Source of the DNA: Hanleya hanleyi
Taxonomy: Eukaryota; Mollusca; Polyplacophora; Lepidopleurida; Hanleyidae
Reading direction: 5' to 3'
Length of the DNA: 64,000 nucleotides
NCBI GenBank assembly: GCA_036873755.1
Contig: JAVTVY010025132.1
Coordinates: 1-64,000, forward strand
Shown: one piece after another, positions 36,766-49,899 of the stretch
Layout: the number at the start of each line of letters is the position of its first letter
Position numbering within the stretch: the stretch's first letter is position 1
Notes under the pieces: generated by a model
The model's input: the letters and a program-made list of their open reading frames with translations, nothing else
The model's database searches: none
What the model was told of the DNA's origin: nothing
Made by a program: the position numbers and the translations under genes

Positions 36766-36928
36766 CAATGTTCTCTGGATCATACAGCTCCGCGGTTCAG
36801 CATGGAACAATGGGGTTCATACTCAACGTAAGACTCAGGAGACAATGCATACAATAGCAAAGTATGGGGACAACAATATGTCTAGACTTGAGCCTTTTCA
36901 GCTGCACAAAGACTCAGACAATAGCCTC

Positions 36929-38377
36929 CTACATGAAGTTTCTACCAACAATGGTCTCTGGATCATACAGCTCCTCGGACCAGTATCGAACAATGGTCTT
37001 TGGATCATACAGCTCCTCGAACCAGTATGGAACAATGGTCTCTGGAACACTGGAACATACAGTCCTCGGTCCAGTATGGAACAATGATCTCTGGACCATC
37101 CAGCTTCTCGATCCAGTATGGAACAATGGTTTCTGGATCATACAGCGCTTCTGATCAGTATGGAACAATGATCTCTGGATCATACAGCTCCTCGGTCCAG
37201 TATGGAACAACGGTCTCTGGATCATACAGCTCCTCGGTCTAGTATGGAACAATGGTATCTGGATCATACAACTTCTAGGTCCAGTATAGAACAATGGTCT
37301 TTGGATCATACAGCTCCTCGGACCACTATGGAACAATGGTCTCTTGATCATACAGTTCCTCAATCCAGTATGGAACAATGGTCGCTGGATCATACAGCCC
37401 CTCGGTCCAGTATGGAACAATGATCTCTGAATCATACAGCTCCTCGGATCAGTATGGAACAATAGTCCCTGGATCATACAGCTCCTCGATCCAGTATGGA
37501 ACAATGGCCTCTGGATCATACAGCTCCTCGGTCTAGTATGGAACAATGGTCTCTGGATCATACAACTTCTAGCTCCAGTATAGAACAATGGTCTCTGGAT
37601 CATACAGCTCCTCGGACCAGTATAGAACAATGGTGTCTGTATCATACAGCTCCGCGGACCAGTATGGAACAATGGTCTCTGGATCATGCAACTTCTAGGT
37701 CCAGTATGGAACAATGGTCGCTGGATCATACAGCCCCTCGGTCCAGTATGGAACAGGGATCTCTGAATCATACAGCTCCTCGGATCAGTATGGAACAATG
37801 GTCTCTGGATCATACAGCTCCTCGCTCTAGTATGGAACAATGGTCTCTGGATCATGCAACTTCTAGGTCCAGTATAGAACAATGGTCTCTGGATTATACA
37901 GCTCCTCGGTCCAGTATGGAACAATGGTCTTCGGATCATACAGCTCCTCGGTCCATCATGGACGAATGGTATCTGGATCATACAGCTCCTCAGTCCAGTA
38001 TGGAACAATGCTCTCTGGATCATACACCCCTTCGGTCTAGTATGGAAAAATGATCTCTGAATGATACAGCTCATCGGACCAGTATGGAACAATGATCTCT
38101 GGATCACACAGCTCCTCGGTCCAGTATAGAACGATGGCCGCTGCATCATACAGCTCCTCTGTCTAGTATGGAACAATGGTCTCTGGGTCATGCAACTTCT
38201 AGGTCCAGTATGGAACATTGGTCGCTGGATCATACAGCCCCTCGGCCCAGTATAGAACAATGGTCCCTCGATGATACAGCTCATCGGACCAGTATGGAAC
38301 AATGGTTTCTGGATCATACAACATCTAGCTCCAGTATATAGAACAATGGTCTCTGGATCATACATCTCCTCGGACAA
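36929..38377 (-). CDS. Possible 14-residue-repeat protein, 482 codons
   Basis: The minus frame encodes about 34 repeats of MIQRPLFHTGPRSC with no stop. The two DNA subtypes of the unit encode the same GPRSC: CCG AGG AGC in one and CCT AGA AGT in the other, so all three changed codons are synonymous. Other common variants (CAG/CAA, AGA/CGA/AGG, TTG/TTA) are also silent in this frame, while His/Tyr, Arg/Ile/Gly and Pro/Ser are not. There is no signal peptide, domain or known relative. Periodicity alone can keep such a frame open, so coding remains a hypothesis. Confidence 0.3.
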   Translation of the reverse strand: MSEEMYDPETIVLYTGARCCMIQKPLFHTGPMSCIIEGPLFYTGPRGCMIQRPMFHTGPRSCMTQRPLFHTRQRSCMMQRPSFYTGPRSCVIQRSLFHTGPMSCIIQRSFFHTRPKGCMIQRALFHTGLRSCMIQIPFVHDGPRSCMIRRPLFHTGPRSCIIQRPLFYTGPRSCMIQRPLFHTRARSCMIQRPLFHTDPRSCMIQRSLFHTGPRGCMIQRPLFHTGPRSCMIQRPLFHTGPRSCMIQTPLFYTGPRSCMIQRPLFYTGARSCMIQRPLFHTRPRSCMIQRPLFHTGSRSCMIQGLLFHTDPRSCMIQRSLFHTGPRGCMIQRPLFHTGLRNCMIKRPLFHSGPRSCMIQRPLFYTGPRSCMIQIPLFHTRPRSCMIQRPLFHTGPRSCMIQRSLFHTDQKRCMIQKPLFHTGSRSWMVQRSLFHTGPRTVCSSVPETIVPYWFEELYDPKTIVRYWSEELYDPETIVGRNFM

Positions 38378-38486
38378 GTTTGGAACAATGGTCGCTGGAT
38401 CATACAGCTTCTCGATCCAGTATGGAACCAGTATGGTCGCCGCATAATACAGCTCCTCGGTCTAGTATGGAACAATGGTTTCTGGA

Positions 38487-39161
38487 TCATGCAACTTCTA
38501 GTCCAGTATTGAACAATGGTCTCTGGATCATACAGCTCCTTGGTCCAGTATGGAACAATGGTCTTTGGATCATACAGCTCCTCGGTCCATCATGGATCAA
38601 TGGTACCTGGATCATACAGCTCCTCAGTCCAGTATGGAACAATGGTCTCTGGATCATACACCCCTTCGGTCCAGTATGGAAAAATGATCTCTGAGTCATA
38701 CAGCTCTTCGGATTAGTATGGAACAATGGTCTATGGATCATACAGCTCCTCGGTCCAGTATGGAACAATGGTCTCTGGATCATACAGCTCCTCGGTCTAG
38801 TATGGAACAATGGTCTCTGGATCATACAACTTCTAGCTCCAGTATAGAACAATGGTCTCTGGATCATACAGCTCCTCGGACCAGTATGGAACAATGATCT
38901 CTGGATCATACAACTCCTCGGTCCAGTATGGAACGATGGTCGCCACATCATACAGCTCATCGGTCTAGTGTGGAACAATGGTCTCTGGATCATACAACTT
39001 CTAGTTCCAGTATAGAACAATGGTCCCTGGATCATACAGCTCCTCGAACCAGTATGAAACAATGGCCTCTGGATCATACAGCTCCTCGGACCAATATGGA
39101 ACAATGGTCTCTGGATCATACAGCTCCTCGGTCCAGTATCGAACAATGGTCTCTGGATCAT
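38487..39161 (-). CDS. Continuation of 14-residue-repeat frame, 224 codons
   Basis: Same repeat as the neighbouring frame, ending at a one-base deletion in a subtype unit (CTTCTAGTCCAG near 38500), where the protein closes with GLEVA. The identical lesion occurs near 39910. Confidence 0.25.
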   Translation of the reverse strand: MIQRPLFDTGPRSCMIQRPLFHIGPRSCMIQRPLFHTGSRSCMIQGPLFYTGTRSCMIQRPLFHTRPMSCMMWRPSFHTGPRSCMIQRSLFHTGPRSCMIQRPLFYTGARSCMIQRPLFHTRPRSCMIQRPLFHTGPRSCMIHRPLFHTNPKSCMTQRSFFHTGPKGCMIQRPLFHTGLRSCMIQVPLIHDGPRSCMIQRPLFHTGPRSCMIQRPLFNTGLEVA

Positions 39162-39898
39162 ACAGCTCCTCGGTCTAGTTTAGAACAATGGTCTCTGGAT
39201 CATACAACTTCTAGCTCCAGTATAGAACAATGGTCTCTGGATCATACAGCTCCTCGGACCAGTGTGGAACAATGATCTCTGGATCATACAGCTCCTCGAT
39301 CCAGTATGGAACGATGGTCGCTACATCATACAGCTCCTCGGTCTAGTATGGAACAATGGTCTCTGGATCATACAACTTCTAGTTCCAGTATAGAACAATG
39401 GTCCCTGGATCATACAGCTCCTCGGACGAGTATGAAACAATGGCCTCTGTATCATACAGCTCTTCACACCAATATGGAGTAATGGTGTCTGGATCATACA
39501 TCTCCTCGGTCTAGTATGGAACAATGGTCTCTGGATCATGCAACATCTAGGTCCAGTATAGAACAATGGTCTCTGGATCATACAGGTCCTCGGTCCAGTA
39601 TGGAATAATGAACTTTGGATCATACAGCTTTTCGGACCAGTGTGGAACAATGGACTCTGGATCATACAGCTTCTCGATCCAGTATAGAACGATGGCTGGT
39701 GCATCATACAGCTCCTCTGTCTAGTATGGAACAATGGTCTCTGGGTCATACAACTTCTAGCTCCAGTATATAGAACAATGGTCTCTGGATCATACATCTC
39801 CTCGGACAAGTTTGGAACAATGGTCGCTGGATCATACAGCTTCTCGGGTCGCTGCATAATACAGCTCCTCGGTCTAGTATGGAACAATGGTTTCTGGA

Positions 39899-41041
39899 TC
39901 ATGCCACTTCTAGTCCAGTATAGAACAATGGTCTCTGGATCATACAGCTCCTCGATCCAGTATGGAACAATGGTCTTTGGATCATGCAGCTCCTCGGTCC
40001 ATCATGGATCAATGGTACCTGGATCATACAGCTCCTCAGTCCAGTATGGAACAATGGTCTCTGGATCATACACCCCTTCGGTCCAGTATGGAAAAATGAT
40101 CTCTGAGTCATACAGCTCCGCGGATTAGTATGGAACAATGGTCTCTGGATCATACAGCTCCTCGGTCCAGTATGGAACAATGGTCTCTGGATCATACAGC
40201 TCCTCGGTCTAGTATGGAACAATGGTCTCTGGATCATACAACTTCTAGTTCCAGTATAGAACAAGGGCCTCTGGATCATACAGCTCCTCGGTTCAGTATG
40301 GAACAATGGTCGCTGGATCATACAGCTCTTCTGTCCAGTATGGAACAATGGTCTCTGGATCATACAGCTCCTCGGATCAATATGGAACAATGGTATCTGG
40401 ATCATACAGCTCCTCGGTCTAGTATGGAACAATGGTCTCTGGTTCACGCAACTTCTAGGTCCAGTATAGAACAATGGTCTCTGGATCATACAGCTCCTCG
40501 GTCCATCATGGATCAATGGTCTCTGGATCATACAGCTCCTCGGTCTAGTATGGAACAATTGTCGCTGAGTTATACAACTTCTAGCTCCAGTATAGAACAA
40601 TGGTCGCTGGATTATACAACTTCTAGCTCCAGTATAGAACAATGGTATCTGGATCATACAGCTCCTCGGACCAGAATGGAACAATGATCTCTGGATCACA
40701 CAGCTACTCGGTCCAGTATGGAACGATGGTCGCTGCATCATACAGCTCCTCGGTCTAGTATGGAACAATGGTCTCTGGATCATACAGCTCCTCTGACCAA
40801 TATGGAACAATGATATCTGGATCATACAGCTCCTCGGTCTAGTATGGAACAATGGTCTCTGGGTCCTGCATCTTCTAGGTCCAGTATAGAACAATGGTCT
40901 CTGGATCATACAGCTCCTCGGTCCAGTATGGAATAATGGTCTTTGGATCATACTGCTCCTCGGTCCATCATGGATCAATGGTCTCTGGATCATACAGCTC
41001 CTCAGTCCAGTATGGAACAATGGTACACCCCTTCGGTGCAT
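39899..41041 (-). CDS. Continuation of 14-residue-repeat frame, 380 codons
   Basis: About 27 repeats of the MIQRPLFHTGPRSC type starting near the right edge of the array. This would be the 5'-most part if the array were transcribed from the minus strand. It ends with the same GLEVA frameshift as 38487-39161. 39321-39902 carries 193 further codons in an adjacent frame. Confidence 0.25.
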   Translation of the reverse strand: MHRRGVPLFHTGLRSCMIQRPLIHDGPRSSMIQRPLFHTGPRSCMIQRPLFYTGPRRCRTQRPLFHTRPRSCMIQISLFHIGQRSCMIQRPLFHTRPRSCMMQRPSFHTGPSSCVIQRSLFHSGPRSCMIQIPLFYTGARSCIIQRPLFYTGARSCITQRQLFHTRPRSCMIQRPLIHDGPRSCMIQRPLFYTGPRSCVNQRPLFHTRPRSCMIQIPLFHIDPRSCMIQRPLFHTGQKSCMIQRPLFHTEPRSCMIQRPLFYTGTRSCMIQRPLFHTRPRSCMIQRPLFHTGPRSCMIQRPLFHTNPRSCMTQRSFFHTGPKGCMIQRPLFHTGLRSCMIQVPLIHDGPRSCMIQRPLFHTGSRSCMIQRPLFYTGLEVA

Positions 41042-41095
41042 TATGGAACAATGGTATCTGGATCATACAGCTATTCGGTTCAGTGTGGAACAAAA

Positions 41096-42253
41096 TTTTA
41101 TAACCACATTCATAATCATACACATGTGAAAAACTGTTTTCGTTTTTTGAGTAAAACATTCCACTAATGAAATCTTATAAATACTATGTCCCAGTTAACC
41201 ATGAAAATCACGTTTCAACTGTACATGTAACTGCTACGCTTTCTGTCGTTGTCCAGGTTTGATATATTCGAAACTTGTGTAGTTTCCGTTTTAATTTTTT
41301 TTTAATTTCCAGCAGCAGCTGTTACTTTTTCCACCGTTTTACGGGTTTGATATTTTAACAGATTGTTTAGTCGTTTTAGATAGTTTCTGAGATGCCGTTC
41401 AAAAGGTTTCATATCTAAACTTTCAACAAAACATCAAGCTGAATTACCTGAATATATGCGTTCGAAAAATTAAATGTAATTATGGGAAACTTGGAGAGTT
41501 TCCAAATTTGCTGTGAAGGGCCTTCAGACCTTAAGTAATGGCCTTCAGACCTTAAGTAATGGCATACACAAGTTTACGATCGATGATATCCACGTATTGA
41601 TGGCTGTCTCCAGGATTGACAATTCAACCTTTCTGTAGGCTGATCATTTATTTAAGGTAACGAGAGTAACTTTGCTGCGGAAAGGTTAAATGTATCAATA
41701 ATAATTGGGCGTTAGTACAATAGCGACTCGAGAAGGAGAACAAATATGAAAATACTATTATTTCAATTCTATGGGGCGGTAACTCATTAATATTAAGGAG
41801 AATTGATATTGCCTTCGACTAGGCTATACCACGGAACGCCTTCTTCCAAAATTTATCAGTAGGTCTAAAACCTGATGGCTTTGGCCCCCAACATCCATGA
41901 CAATTAAGTCTCACTTGTGGGGGCGGGGGAGGCCGAAATGGCCCGCCTAATTATTTTCCTCGCCCTTTGAACTGGGGAGCTGAAACTTACGATACTATAC
42001 CTTTGCTCAAGCTCTACTAGAAAATGTAAAAAATATCCAAGATGGCCACTTTGATGAGTGACATCATTTTCAACATGAGGCAGCACCTAAAGGTGCAGCA
42101 ACCTCTCAGCCGAACAGTTCTAGTCAGTGTATATTGGTACACAATGAATGGAAAATGCATATGTAAAAGCCTGAAAGATTAGGTTGAATGCAGAAGATGC
42201 TTTATCAGTGGCTTGTAACAGTTTACAATATGATAAATTCAGTGTGGGATGTT
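41096..42253. other. Non-coding
   Basis: No gene recognised. 41517-41560 has a perfect 23-base tandem doublet (CCTTCAGACCTTAAGTAATG plus three bases). One AAGATGGCC motif occurs at about 42039. Confidence 0.5.
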
Positions 42254-42995
42254 GGATGCAATGGAGGACTATAATTGCATCCACCATAACTGGTGCTGCT
42301 GCTGCGAGGGACGTGGACCTCTATGGTCGATTTTCTTTTGTCGATAATATCCCATATTATTGAATAGGGGTATGATTTTGGAAATGAAGATATATCCAAC
42401 ATAAACCATGTTGCTTCTTATGCAGAAAATGCATTTAGAAACTGTCATCGTTAACGCCAGTCATCTTGGATTGCACAGGTAAATAAAATGAAATCTTAAC
42501 TCTCCTCTCACCATGTCAAGACACTCTGCAAGTTTGAAGATGATCAATTCAATGGTTCTTGAGTTATTGTTCGGACAAATAATGTTAAAGATCCGACAAC
42601 ACAACTGCTGACAATTCAAGATGGTTGGTGACGGCCATCTTGGATTACACAGATAAATGAAAAGTGATTCGCAACCGTCCTCTCACCATGTGTCAAGAAA
42701 ATCTCCAAGTTTGAAGTCGGTCGGTTGAATAGTTCTCGAGTTATCGGTCAGAGAAGAAATGTGCAAAGATACAACTGCTGAACTCCAACATGGCTAATGG
42801 CGGCCATATTGGATTAAGCGGGTAACTGAAAAGCAATCCCAACCGTCCTCTCACCGATGTAAAGTAACTCTCCAAGTCTGAAGTCAATCGGTTCAATAGT
42901 TCTCAAGTTATTGTTCGGACAAGAAATCTGTAAAGAGAAATATGCTGAAATTCAAGATGGCTGATAGCGGTCATCTTGAAGTACACCGGTACATG
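42254..42995 (-). repeat. AAGATGGCC repeat array, inverse orientation
   Basis: About four units on the minus strand relative to the 14.4-17.7 kb array (CCGTCCTCTCACC near 42683 and 42850, AGTTATTGTTCGGACAAGAA near 42905). It is bordered on the left by the ACGTGGACCTCTATGGTCGA terminus. This gives one candidate boundary of the repeat family. Confidence 0.75.
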
Positions 42996-43059
42996 CGAGG
43001 CGTCCCTCTATATCCATCTAAATTCCACAAAATGTAAACACGGTCAATACTTGGGGCTT

Positions 43060-43265
43060 CTGAAGATGTGATCGGAGGACGGGGGTACTTCCCCGGAAAA
43101 TTTTGGAATTTCAGACGGTTCTCTACACATATCTGTCCCATTTCAGGCACGTCAGTTACAATTATTGGGGGGGCCAAAGTGGTCCTTGCCCCACCCCCCT
43201 TTCAAATTGGGGGGGAGGGGGGCGCTGCCCCTCCCTCCCCCCGGCTCTGCCGCGCCTGGTATCAT
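43060..43265 (+). repeat. G/C-run dispersed repeat segment
   Basis: Runs of G and C (TTGGGGGGGAGGGGGGCGCT, then CCCTCCCTCCCCCCGGCTCT and GCCGCGCCTGGTATCATGAA) resemble the tail of dispersed repeats seen in marine invertebrate genomes. It is recognised by style only. Confidence 0.4.
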
Positions 43266-44700
43266 GAACGCGTTTTCTCTTTTATTTAAATCGCGCAAAC
43301 CAGACCAAGAAGCCATGTGGGGCTTTCCACAGCCGCTATCATTGTTCCCTGTACTATGAAATAAACATCTATGGCGCATTTTTTGATATGTGTAAATGTT
43401 TATCATTGAGTTTGCTAATTTGAGATGAAAACCCTGAAGTTATCTCTGGTCTACTCAAGATGTATCTCGTGTGGGTCGAGCCTCCATTTTGAGAGGATCG
43501 CGTCGTTGCGTGTCGCCCGAACCAATAGTTGCGCGTTTTATATTTCGCCTTCGGTTGTTGCCTTATTGGTTGAAAGCGCGGTGTTGGGGGCAATTCGGTG
43601 TATAGCACCGACCAAACAGTATATACGCCCGACGAAGCAACCGTATGGATGGTAATGTTTATTTGATAACAACGATAAAACGCGTTTCGAAGGCATTCGC
43701 AACCCGCTTTTCGAAAGTGAAACGAAAGGAAAGATAAATGAACCTACGGATGATTAAATGCATTTGGGAGGTATAAACGCGTTCTTTGAGAAGCAAACGA
43801 AACGAATATAAAACGCGTTTAGAACGCTATGGAAACGAGTTCCAAACGCTAATAGAACGATATTATACGTGAAAACGCCGGACCCCGTACGTTAAAACAA
43901 TCACTGCACAGCCACGTTGTCAAAACAGCAGATTTATACTTCCACGTTCAACACATTGACGACTTTCTCGAAACGTTTTATTCTGACGGAACCAAGCTAC
44001 AACATATTGGTAAGGTGTGTTTTATCTGAATACTTCTGCTCGCATGTTTCTATACTGAAAGAAATACAGAAGTTAAGTAATATACCATTAACCAGAAAGA
44101 AGACGCAGAGAGGCCTTCAATAAGTCTCCACGTTGACAAACAGCTGAAGAGGGTATCTAGATTGACCCACAACATGTACAATAAGCCACAGAGGTAAGAA
44201 ATCGCATACGCTGACTCATACACCGTTAACCGGAAATGAGACCTACAGAATACAATAAACTATTCTCGCGAGAGACCACACTAATGATCTTTGGCAAAAA
44301 AAAAGCGTGAAAAAGAGACAGAAAATTAGTCATACATTGTAAGAAACCGTAGATGTTCTCACCCTGCTCATGGAGAGTTTGAAAGGGATAGCTTGATTGA
44401 CCTACAATGACCCACACTAATGATCATGAAATCCCACACACACGCTCATATATACGTCTAGTCTCCGCTAAGACGGACACCTTGTGAGTGGGATCTAAAT
44501 GTATAATACAGTAAGTTTCATCTCTCTGGTTGAAGGGATAAAGAAAATATTTAGGCGCAGCGGTACCCTCCAATTCGCCCAGAAGAAGAAAAAATGCCAA
44601 GTGGCAAGATAAACTGTTAGCAATCAAGTAAAATTCTTTACATCGGTTATATTGTAACTTTCCAGTAATCTTTCATATACCTAGTAGACGGGCACAGAGA
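43266..44700. other. Non-coding flank of zinc-finger array
   Basis: No gene is supported. 43660-43880 is rich in AAACGCGTTT and AACGAAACGA motifs. Confidence 0.5.
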
Positions 44701-44712
44701 ACATCTGTGTGG

Positions 44713-45012
44713 TTACTCACCAGTATGATATCGTTCCTGTCTCTTGATGGCTGCTTTGTGAGCAGTGCTATATGGACAAAAGGAGCGCCTGTATGCTTTC
44801 TCTCCGGCATGAATCCGTACGTGTATCTTGAGGTCCCCTTTCTGAGCAGCGCTATGCGGACACAAAGAACATTTGTATGGTTTCTCACCGTTGTGAGTCC
44901 GTTGATGTCTCTGAAGGTGTCCTTTGTTAGCTGTGCTGTACGGACACATGGAACATTTGTATGGGTTCTGACCAGTCTGATTCGCCATATGCCTTTTAAC
45001 GCCCCTTTCCAT
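44713..45012 (-). CDS. Zinc-finger block, array 3' end (oldest-looking fingers)
   Basis: 99 codons with three diverged fingers: [38 protein letters not shown] and a third with FCPYSTAHKAAIKRQ, in which the first cysteine is replaced (YRRSFC). This is the only copy of the module in which the middle finger lacks the TAA stop seen in all later modules, so it is closest to the ancestral coding state. The sequence just upstream (45013-45115) is the module flank, perhaps intron or UTR in origin. Confidence 0.5.
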   Translation of the reverse strand: MERGVKRHMANQTGQNPYKCSMCPYSTANKGHLQRHQRTHNGEKPYKCSLCPHSAAQKGDLKIHVRIHAGEKAYRRSFCPYSTAHKAAIKRQERYHTGE

Positions 45013-45449
45013 GCAGTTTTATGTGAGCAGAAATATATTTATTATTGGTACGGAGCTCGAATTGATACGCTAATGCGCGTATAGGTGCCGTGGAATAAGA
45101 ATAGGCTAATATGACTGGGTATGTCATGCTGATGTGCAATAGGCAAATGAAGTTAGGCGGCGGATAGATAACATATAAAAGAGGCTTATCTGAATGGGGT
45201 CCTCATCGAAACCCAACCAGCTTCGACCGTGCGTACTAGTATACCATTTATTCACACATTTCTGTGCCTGTCCAAGTTTACAGCATGTAATCACCATATA
45301 CCGGTAGCATACCCGTCGATTCTCCATCGTGACTGGTCATCTCCCACTGGAGAGCGAATATACTTGCCGACAGGTGCCTTTTCTGACGTCGTTTATTGGA
45401 CTGAGAAAGTTCGTCGCTGGTCGCAAGATATGGATGAGTATTTCTCTTA

Positions 45450-46450
<1,001 letters not shown>

Positions 46451-47230
46451 TCAATATGGTGTCTCACCAGTATGATTGCGTACATGTATTGTAAGAGCCT
46501 CTTTGCGAGCACTGCTATACGGGCACAAAGAACATCTATACGGTGTCTCACCAGTATGATTGCGTACATGTATTGTAAGGGCATCTTTGTGAGCAGTGCT
46601 ATACAGGCACAAAGAACATCTATATGGTGTCTCACCAGTATGAATGCGTACATGTACCGTAAAGGCCTCTTTGTGAGCAGTGCTATACGGACACAAAGAA
46701 CACCTATATGGTGTCTCACCAGTGTGATTGCGTACATGTATTGTAAGGGCCTCTTTGTGAGCAGTGCAATACGGGCACAAAGAACATCTATATGTTGTCT
46801 CACCAGTATGATTGCGTACATGTACCGTAAGGCCCTCTTTGTGAGCAGTGCTATACGGACACAAAGAACATCTATATTGTGTCTCACCAGTATGATTGCG
46901 TACATGTATTGTAAGGGCCTCTTTGTGAGCAGTGCTATACGGGCACAAAGAACATCTATATGGTGTCTCACCAGTATGATTGCGTACATGTATTGTAAGG
47001 GCCTCTTTGTGAGCAGTGCTATACGGACACACCGAACATCTATATGGTGTCTCACCAGTATGATTGCGTACATGTATTGTAAGGGCCTCTTTGTGAGCAG
47101 TGCTATACGGACACAAAGAACATCTATATGGTTTTTCGTCGGTATGATTGCGTACATGTATAGTAAGGGCCTCATTGTGAGCAGTGCTATACGCGCATAA
47201 AGAACATCTATATGGTGTCTCACCGGTATG
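46451..47230 (-). pseudogene. Zinc-finger block of about nine fingers
   Basis: The finger frame runs from the 2-bp deletion at 47229-47234 to the TGA at 46451-46453, where Arg of PYRC has become a stop. Upstream of the deletion the same frame is out of register with the fingers. Confidence 0.6.
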
Positions 47231-47288
47231 AATGTACATGTATTGTAAGGTCCTCTTTGTGAGCAGTGTTATACGGGCACAAAGAACA

Positions 47289-48119
47289 TCAATATGGTGT
47301 CTCACCAGTATGATTGCGTACATGTATTGTAAGGGCCTCTTTGTGAGCAGTGCTATACGGGCACAAAGAACATCTATATGGTGTCTCACCAGTATGATTG
47401 CGTACATGTATTGTAAGGGCCTCATTGTGAGCAGTGCTATGCGGGCACAAAGAAAATCTATATGGTGTTTCACCAGTATGATTGCGTACATGTATTGTAA
47501 GGGCCTCTTTGTGAGCAGTGCTATACGGGCACAAGGAACATCTATATGGTGTCTCACCAGTATGATTGCGTACATGTATTGTAAGGGCATCTTTGTGAGC
47601 AGTGCTATACGGACACAAAGAACATCTATATGGTGTCTCACCAGTATGATTGCGTACATGTATTGAAAGGGCCTCTTTGTGAGCAGTGCTATACGGGCAC
47701 AAAGAACATCTATATGGTGTCTCACCAGTATGATTGCGTACATGTATTGTAAGGGCATCTTGGTGAGCAGTGCTATACGGGCACAAAGAACATCCATATG
47801 GTGTCTCACCAGTATGATTGCGTACATGTATTGCAAGGGCCTCTTTGTGAGCAGTGCTATACGGGCACAGAGAACATCTATATGGGGTCTCACCAGTATG
47901 ATTGCGTACATGTATGGTAAGGGCCTCATTGTGAGCAGTGCTGTACGGGCACAAAGTACATCTATATGGTGTTTCACCAGTATGATTGCGTACATGTATG
48001 GTAAGGGCCTCTTTGTGAGCAGTGCTATACGGGCACAAAGAACATCTATATGATTTCTCACCAGTATGAATGCGTGTGTGTATCTTAAGGTCGACTTTCT
48101 GAGCTGCGCTATATGGGCA
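47289..48119 (-). pseudogene. Zinc-finger block of about ten fingers
   Basis: It is bounded by the module TAA (48120-48122) and a TGA (47289-47291). The fingers are clean, all with CX2CX12HX3H. Confidence 0.6.
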
Positions 48120-48297
48120 TTAGGTAAATTTGCATGGTTTCTCACCATTGTGAGTCCGTTCATGTCTATGAAGGTGTCCTTTGTTGGCTGCGCAAGGCGG
48201 GCACAAGGAACATTTGTGTGGGTTCTGACCAGTGTGATTCGTCATGTCATTTAAACGCCCCGTTCCATGCAGTTCTTTGTGAGCAGAAATATACTTA

Positions 48298-49768
48298 TTA
48301 TTGGTGCGGAGCTCGAATTGATATGCCAATGCGCGTGTAGGCGCCGTGGAATAAGAATAGGCTAATATGGCACAAAGAACATCTATTTGGTGTCTCACCA
48401 GTATGATTGCGTACATGTATTGTAAGGGCATCTTGGTGAGCAGTGCTATACGGACACAAAGAACATCTATATGGTGTCTCACCAGTATGATTGCATACAT
48501 GTTTTGAAAGGGCCTCTTCGTGAGCAGTGCTATACGGGCACAAGGAACATCTATATGGTGTCTCACCAGTATGATTGCGTACATGTATTGTAAGGGCATC
48601 TTGGCGAGCAGTGCTATACGGACACAAAGAACATCTATATGGTGTCTCACCAGTATGATTGCGTACATGTATTGAAAGGGCCTCTTTGTGAGGAGTGCAA
48701 TACGGGCACAACGAACATCTATATGGTGTCTCACCAGTATGATTGCGTACATGTATTGTGAGGGCCTTTTTGTGAGCAGTGTTATACGGGCACAAAGAAC
48801 ATATATATGGTGTCTCACCAGTATGATTGCGTACATGTATTGTAAGGGCCTCTTTGTGAGCAGTGCTATACGGGCACAATGAACATATATATGGTGTCTC
48901 ACCAGTATGATTGCGTACATGTATTGTAAGGGCATCTTTGTGAGCAGTGCTATACAGGCACAAAGAACATCTATATGGTGTCTCACCAGTGTGAATGCGT
49001 ACATGTACCGTAAAGGCCTCTTTGTGAGCAGTGCTATACGGACACAAAGAACACCTATATGGTGTCTCACCAGTATGATTGCGTACATGTATTGTAAGGG
49101 CCTCTTGGTGAGCAGTGCAATACGGGCACAAAGAACATCTATATGTTGTCTCACCAGTATGATTGCGTACATGTACCGTAAGGCCCTCTTTGTGAGCAGT
49201 GCTATACGGACACAAAGAACATCTATATTGTGTCTCACCAGTATGATTGCATACATGTATTGTAAGGGCCTCTTTGTGAGCAGTGCTATACGGGCACAAA
49301 GAACATCTATATGGTGTCTCACCAGTATGATTGCGTACATGTATTGTAAGGGCCTCTTTGTGAGCAGTGCTATACGGACACACCGAACATCTATATGGTG
49401 TCTCACCAGTATGATTGCGTACATGTATTGTAAGGGCCTCTTTGTGAGCAGTGCTATACGGACACAAAGAACATCTATATGGTTTATCACCGGTATGATT
49501 GCGTACATGTATTGTAAGGGCCTCTTTGTGAGCAGTGCTATACGGGCACAAAGAACATCTATATGGTGTCTCACCAGTATGATTGCGTACATGTATTGTA
49601 AGGGCCTCTTTGTGAGCAGCGTTATACGGGCACAAAGAACATCTATATGGTGTCTCACCAGTATGATTGCGTACATGTATTGTATGGGCCTCTTTGTGAG
49701 CAGTGCTATACGGGCACAAATAACATCTATATGGTGTCTCACCAGTATGAATGCGTACGTGTATTGTA
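48298..49768 (-). CDS. Zinc-finger block of about seventeen fingers
   Basis: 473 codons from the Met at 49719, open a little further upstream to a one-base insertion near 49770. It ends in the fused tail CSLCHISLFLFHGAYTRIGI and SIRAPHQ, created where a finger is joined to module flank after its second cysteine. Some fingers have one ligand changed, but most are complete. Confidence 0.45.
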
Positions 49769-49899
49769 AAGGGGCATCTTTGTGAGCAGTGCTATACAGG
49801 CACAAAGAACATCTATATATTGTCTCACCAGTATGAATGCGTACATGTACCGTAAGAGGCCTCTCTTTGTGAGCAGTGCTATACGGACACAAAGAACAC

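Larger units (their letters stand above)
36766..41095. repeat. 42-bp minisatellite, about 100 units
   Basis: The unit contains GGATCATACAGCTCCTCGGT, CCAGTATGGAACAATGGT and CTCT, with an exact 42-base step over most of 4.3 kb. Two main subtypes differ in the middle: CAGCTCCTCGGTCC versus CAACTTCTAGGTCC (or CTAGCTCC). Because 42 is a multiple of 3, several frames stay open. Blocks of subtypes recur in the same order (compare 38460-38700 with 39880-40130), which shows segmental duplication inside the array. Confidence 0.96.

Noticed and set aside
36864..37423. Plus-strand ORFs of the 42-bp repeat (SLDHTAPRSSMEQW and GSYSSSVQYGTMV types)
   Set aside because: Interrupted often because the second DNA subtype changes residues or introduces TAG in these frames. 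The minus frame is the better candidate.
41097..41165. Possible start exon for the 42-bp repeat ORF on the minus strand
   Set aside because: No convincing ATG context, splice acceptor or promoter could be picked out right of the array.
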